Origin: Firmicutes bacterium UBA1426
Lineage (GTDB): Bacteria; Bacillota; Clostridia; Peptostreptococcales; Anaerovoracaceae
DNA length: 6,755 nt
Assembly (NCBI GenBank): GCA_002329675.1
Contig: DCUA01000142.1
Span: 1 to 6,755 of the forward strand
Direction: 5' to 3'
Under the pieces are notes generated by a model. The model saw only the letters and a list, made by a program, of their open reading frames with translations. It did no database searches and was not told the origin of the DNA. The translations under genes were made by a program, and so were the position numbers. Below, piece by piece: positions 4,311-6,755 of the stretch (position 1 is the stretch's first letter; each line of letters opens with the position of its first letter).

Positions 4311-6614
4311 ATGGATCAGAAAGTCAGAACATACATTGATAAGGTGACCGTGAACGAGCGCACCTATCATAACGTGTCGTTTGAGCCAACACTTATCAAC
4401 TTCTTTTTCGGAAAGAATGGATCTGGTAAGTCTACAATAGCACGGGCTATCCGCTCCAAGAAGCCACTCTCCTGGCATCCCGGTTCCAGCTCGGACACTG
4501 TCCTGATGGTCTATAATGAAGACTACATCCGGGACAATATCCAGAGCTACGGAAATATCCCTGGCGTGTTTACCATGTCAGAGGTGAATGCCCGCATCAA
4601 AAAGGAAGTCGATGAAAAGACAAAAGAGCGTTCAGATGCTCGGATACAGCAAAGGACTTCTGAGGAAGCAGGTACTGAATTAAAAGGCCGCTACGACACT
4701 CTCGATGATCGCCATGCAGCAAAGGTATGGGATAAAACTGAGCAGTGGAGAAAGACAGATTTCCCCGCAACACAGAGTGGTTATACCACCAGCAAGAAAA
4801 AATTCTTTCTTGCCCTCCATAAATGTGATCCTGTACAGGCTAATCCTGAAGAACTCATCCAGTTTTATCAGACAGTTTTTACGACAGAGGAGCCTCCACG
4901 CTACGATCCTTATGCCACTATAGATTACCGTTGTCTCCCGGCTCCTTCCGACATTCTTGCCAAGCCGATTATCAGCCGTGCAGATACCGACTTTGCACGA
5001 TTCTTCCGTGCACTTGGAAATTTGGATTGGGTCCGACATGGCCATGAAAAATACATGCAAGCAGCAGATGGGAAATGCCCCTTCTGTCAGCAACCCATGC
5101 CCTTCTCCTTCTCTGAGGATTTGGAAGCTTGTTATGACGATCAGTATCGTCAAGACCTGGATGCGCTAAAAGCTTTTGTCAAACAGTACAAAGACACACT
5201 GAACCGGCTCTATGTCGTGCTCACGAACAATCAGAAAAATCCTTTCCCTGTTTCGGATAACTGGAAAGAAGCCTATCAGTATGAGTTCGACATGTTCATG
5301 GAGAAGGCCAAAAACAATGTCAATCTGCTGGATCAGAAGCTGAACCAGCCTTCTTCTGAAATCGGTTACGAATTTGAAGATCTCAGTCCTTACTTGCACA
5401 AGGTATCCGATTGCATCTCTGCGATCAATGAAGAAATCGCCAAGTACATGCACCTGATCACAGATCCAGCCCAGAAAAAGGAATGCACTGCAAATGTCTG
5501 GTCTTTCATGGCATATGAATGCCGCGACCTTTTTGCAGAATACGAAACGGAAAAGAAGGAGCTGGAAACCGGCCTGACGGCAAATGAGACTACTGTAAAC
5601 GGCCTGAAGACACAGATCCGGGAATTGACTAAGCGCATTGGAGAACTGAACAAATCAACCGTCAATACCACCAAGGTTATGGACGATATCAATGCAACAC
5701 TTCGCAGTATTGGTTTCAAGGGTTTCTATCTGCGGGAAAAGCCGGGAGCATCATATGTTTACGAGCTTGTCCGCGAAGAGAACGGCTCCATTGAGATTGC
5801 CAAGGACCTGAGTGAAGGCGAGCGGAACTTTATCGCATTCCTCTATTTCTATCATACTGTTATGGGTAGCCAGTCCGACGACGGCAGAGTTGATGATAAG
5901 ATCGTTGTCATTGACGACCCGGTCTCTTCCATGGATCAACAGACCCTTTTCTATGTGTCTGCCCTTACCAGGGAGATGATTGCCGTCTGTTATAACAATT
6001 TCGAGATGGATGAGGAAAAAGGCGCAGATGAACACATCCGTCAATTTTTCTGCCTGACTCACAACCCTGTCTTCTTCCGAGACATAACGTACAATCGCAT
6101 CTCCCAGTACGAATGCGTCACGTTCTTTGAGATCACAAAGGATAAGGACAATCATTCCCGTATTGAGGAATGCTGGGAAGAAATCAGTGCGACCGGCGGA
6201 GGTTACCGCATCAATAAGAGCCCGGTGCGGAATTATTATGATTCCCTCTGGCATGAGCTTCGCACGACCGACAGCCCGGAGATGCTGATGAGTGTTGCCC
6301 GTCAAATTCTTGAATTCTTCTTCCTGCAGACCGGCGGGTACAAGTCAGCAAAGCTCCGTGATCTTCTGTTCGAAGGAGATAATAAGCGCGAATTTGAACG
6401 TCAACTGGCAGATGGTAGCACCGACCGCACCTACTATAATATTGCCACTTCTATGATAGCGCTTCTGGATGTTGGAGTGACCAATTTCAATGATGGTCTC
6501 TTCTTCGACAGTTCCGCTTTCAGTGTGGATCAAATGAAAGATGCGTTTGCCATCATCTTTGATGTCATGAAGCAGCCGCAGCATTACAGGCTGATGATGG
6601 GTATTCATGAATAA
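4311..6614 (+). CDS. AAA_13 / ABC-type SMC-like ATPase (767 aa)
   Basis: AAGGAG overlapping the previous stop starts a 767-residue ATPase. Domains in order: N-terminal half-site with Walker A GKNGSGKST (34-42); the VYNEDYIRDNI and IPGVFTMSEV segments (67-92) typical of the AAA_13 family; charged helical arms (about 95-145, 405-460); a KCPFCQQ motif (C256, C259) like the zinc hook of Rad50/RloC; LSEGERNFIAF signature (500-510); Walker B KIVVIDDPVSSMD (530-542); and FFCLTHNPVFF (579-589) with a switch-like His584. The C-terminal part has SPVRNYYDSLWHEL (637-650), RQILEFF (664-670) and QHYRLMMG near the end. This architecture occurs in RloC/PrrC-type anticodon nucleases and in many uncharacterised conflict-system ATPases. 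R664-x3-E668 resembles part of the anticodon-nuclease triad, but Met715 stands where relatives often have His, so nuclease activity is uncertain. It should hydrolyse ATP as a dimer, perhaps gating the partner proteins upstream. Last gene of the operon. Confidence 0.92.
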   Translation: MDQKVRTYIDKVTVNERTYHNVSFEPTLINFFFGKNGSGKSTIARAIRSKKPLSWHPGSSSDTVLMVYNEDYIRDNIQSYGNIPGVFTMSEVNARIKKEVDEKTKERSDARIQQRTSEEAGTELKGRYDTLDDRHAAKVWDKTEQWRKTDFPATQSGYTTSKKKFFLALHKCDPVQANPEELIQFYQTVFTTEEPPRYDPYATIDYRCLPAPSDILAKPIISRADTDFARFFRALGNLDWVRHGHEKYMQAADGKCPFCQQPMPFSFSEDLEACYDDQYRQDLDALKAFVKQYKDTLNRLYVVLTNNQKNPFPVSDNWKEAYQYEFDMFMEKAKNNVNLLDQKLNQPSSEIGYEFEDLSPYLHKVSDCISAINEEIAKYMHLITDPAQKKECTANVWSFMAYECRDLFAEYETEKKELETGLTANETTVNGLKTQIRELTKRIGELNKSTVNTTKVMDDINATLRSIGFKGFYLREKPGASYVYELVREENGSIEIAKDLSEGERNFIAFLYFYHTVMGSQSDDGRVDDKIVVIDDPVSSMDQQTLFYVSALTREMIAVCYNNFEMDEEKGADEHIRQFFCLTHNPVFFRDITYNRISQYECVTFFEITKDKDNHSRIEECWEEISATGGGYRINKSPVRNYYDSLWHELRTTDSPEMLMSVARQILEFFFLQTGGYKSAKLRDLLFEGDNKREFERQLADGSTDRTYYNIATSMIALLDVGVTNFNDGLFFDSSAFSVDQMKDAFAIIFDVMKQPQHYRLMMGIHE

Positions 6615-6615
6615 C

Positions 6616-6675
6616 AAAAAACCCTCGTCTGGAAACTGCAAAATGAATCTCAGTTCGGGCGAGGGTATTTGTTTA
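6616..6675 (+). terminator. Terminator-like hairpin after ATPase gene
   Basis: ACCCTCG (6621-6627) pairs with CGAGGGT (6660-6666), and inside it AACTG (6634-6638) pairs with CAGTT (6651-6655), leaving a 12-base loop and a purine/GC interior loop. An A-run precedes the stem and a T-rich tail (ATTTGTTT) follows, so it may work in both directions. The stem begins 6 nt after the stop codon and marks the end of the operon. Confidence 0.65.
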
Positions 6676-6697
6676 CGAATTCTTTTGTTTCCGATAG

Positions 6698-6726
6698 TTG
6701 ACAATGTATCTGTTTGGTGATATTAT
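6698..6726 (+). promoter_or_regulatory. Strong predicted promoter for next gene
   Basis: A consensus -35 TTGACA (6698-6703) is followed, after exactly 17 bases, by TATTAT (6721-6726). Transcription would start at about 6733, right before the GAGGAGG ribosome binding site (6734-6740), so the transcript would have a leader of only about 14 nt. Confidence 0.75.
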
Positions 6727-6746
6727 GTTTGCCGAGGAGGTGCGCT

Positions 6747-6755
6747 ATGACCAAC
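6747..6755 (+). CDS. Start of an unknown gene, cut by window edge
   Basis: ATG ACC AAC (Met-Thr-Asn) at the right edge, preceded by GAGGAGG with 6 nt spacing and by its own strong promoter. Only three codons are visible, so no product can be suggested. It is transcriptionally separate from the ATPase operon. Confidence 0.6.

Overview
The window looks like part of a mobile or accessory region from a low-to-mid GC Firmicute, most likely a gut Clostridia lineage (Oscillospirales or Lachnospirales type). Support for this is the strong AGGAGG-type ribosome binding sites throughout, a sigma-factor-like helix-turn-helix gene, and two DUF3846-type genes, which are typical cargo of conjugative elements, plasmids and phages in these bacteria. 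No database search was possible, so all family names come from recognition of sequence patterns.

Left part (1 to about 1744) is a minus-strand gene row read from right to left: a 168-residue sigma-70 region-4-like protein with a four-cysteine cluster, two DUF3846-type proteins that look like paralogs, and the start of one or two small genes cut by the window edge. Directly after the stop codon of each of the three complete genes lies the same intergenic element (CCACGGACAG, exactly 11 bases, TTGACAACC on the plus strand), followed in transcription order by a small RNA hairpin and then the next gene's start region. This three-times repeated linker is not explained by the genes.

The region 1745 to 1969 is a divergent intergenic region. 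It holds a plausible plus-strand promoter with an extended -10 box, a leader of about 170 nt with two potential hairpins, and a 7-2-7 dyad overlapping 9-base direct repeats just before the first plus-strand gene.

The right part (1970 to 6614) is a tight five-gene plus-strand operon: a 298-residue protein of unknown function, two related proteins (188 and about 221 residues) that align with each other over their C-terminal part, a 65-residue excisionase/MerR-like DNA-binding protein, and a 767-residue AAA_13/ABC-type ATPase with Walker A, a CxxC zinc-hook-like motif, an LSxGE-like signature and Walker B. Spacings are -8, +10, +8 and +3 nt. The first three proteins share a short Gly-rich motif (NGIAxG or DGIAxG), at the C-terminus of the first and near the N-terminus of the other two. 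The operon ends in a terminator-like hairpin, and a new promoter with a very short leader starts another gene at the right edge. The layout, with a self-contained operon carrying an SMC-like ATPase inserted beside mobile-element genes, suggests a conflict/defence cassette. That role is inference; the sequence directly shows only the operon layout, the ATPase motifs and the internal relationships.
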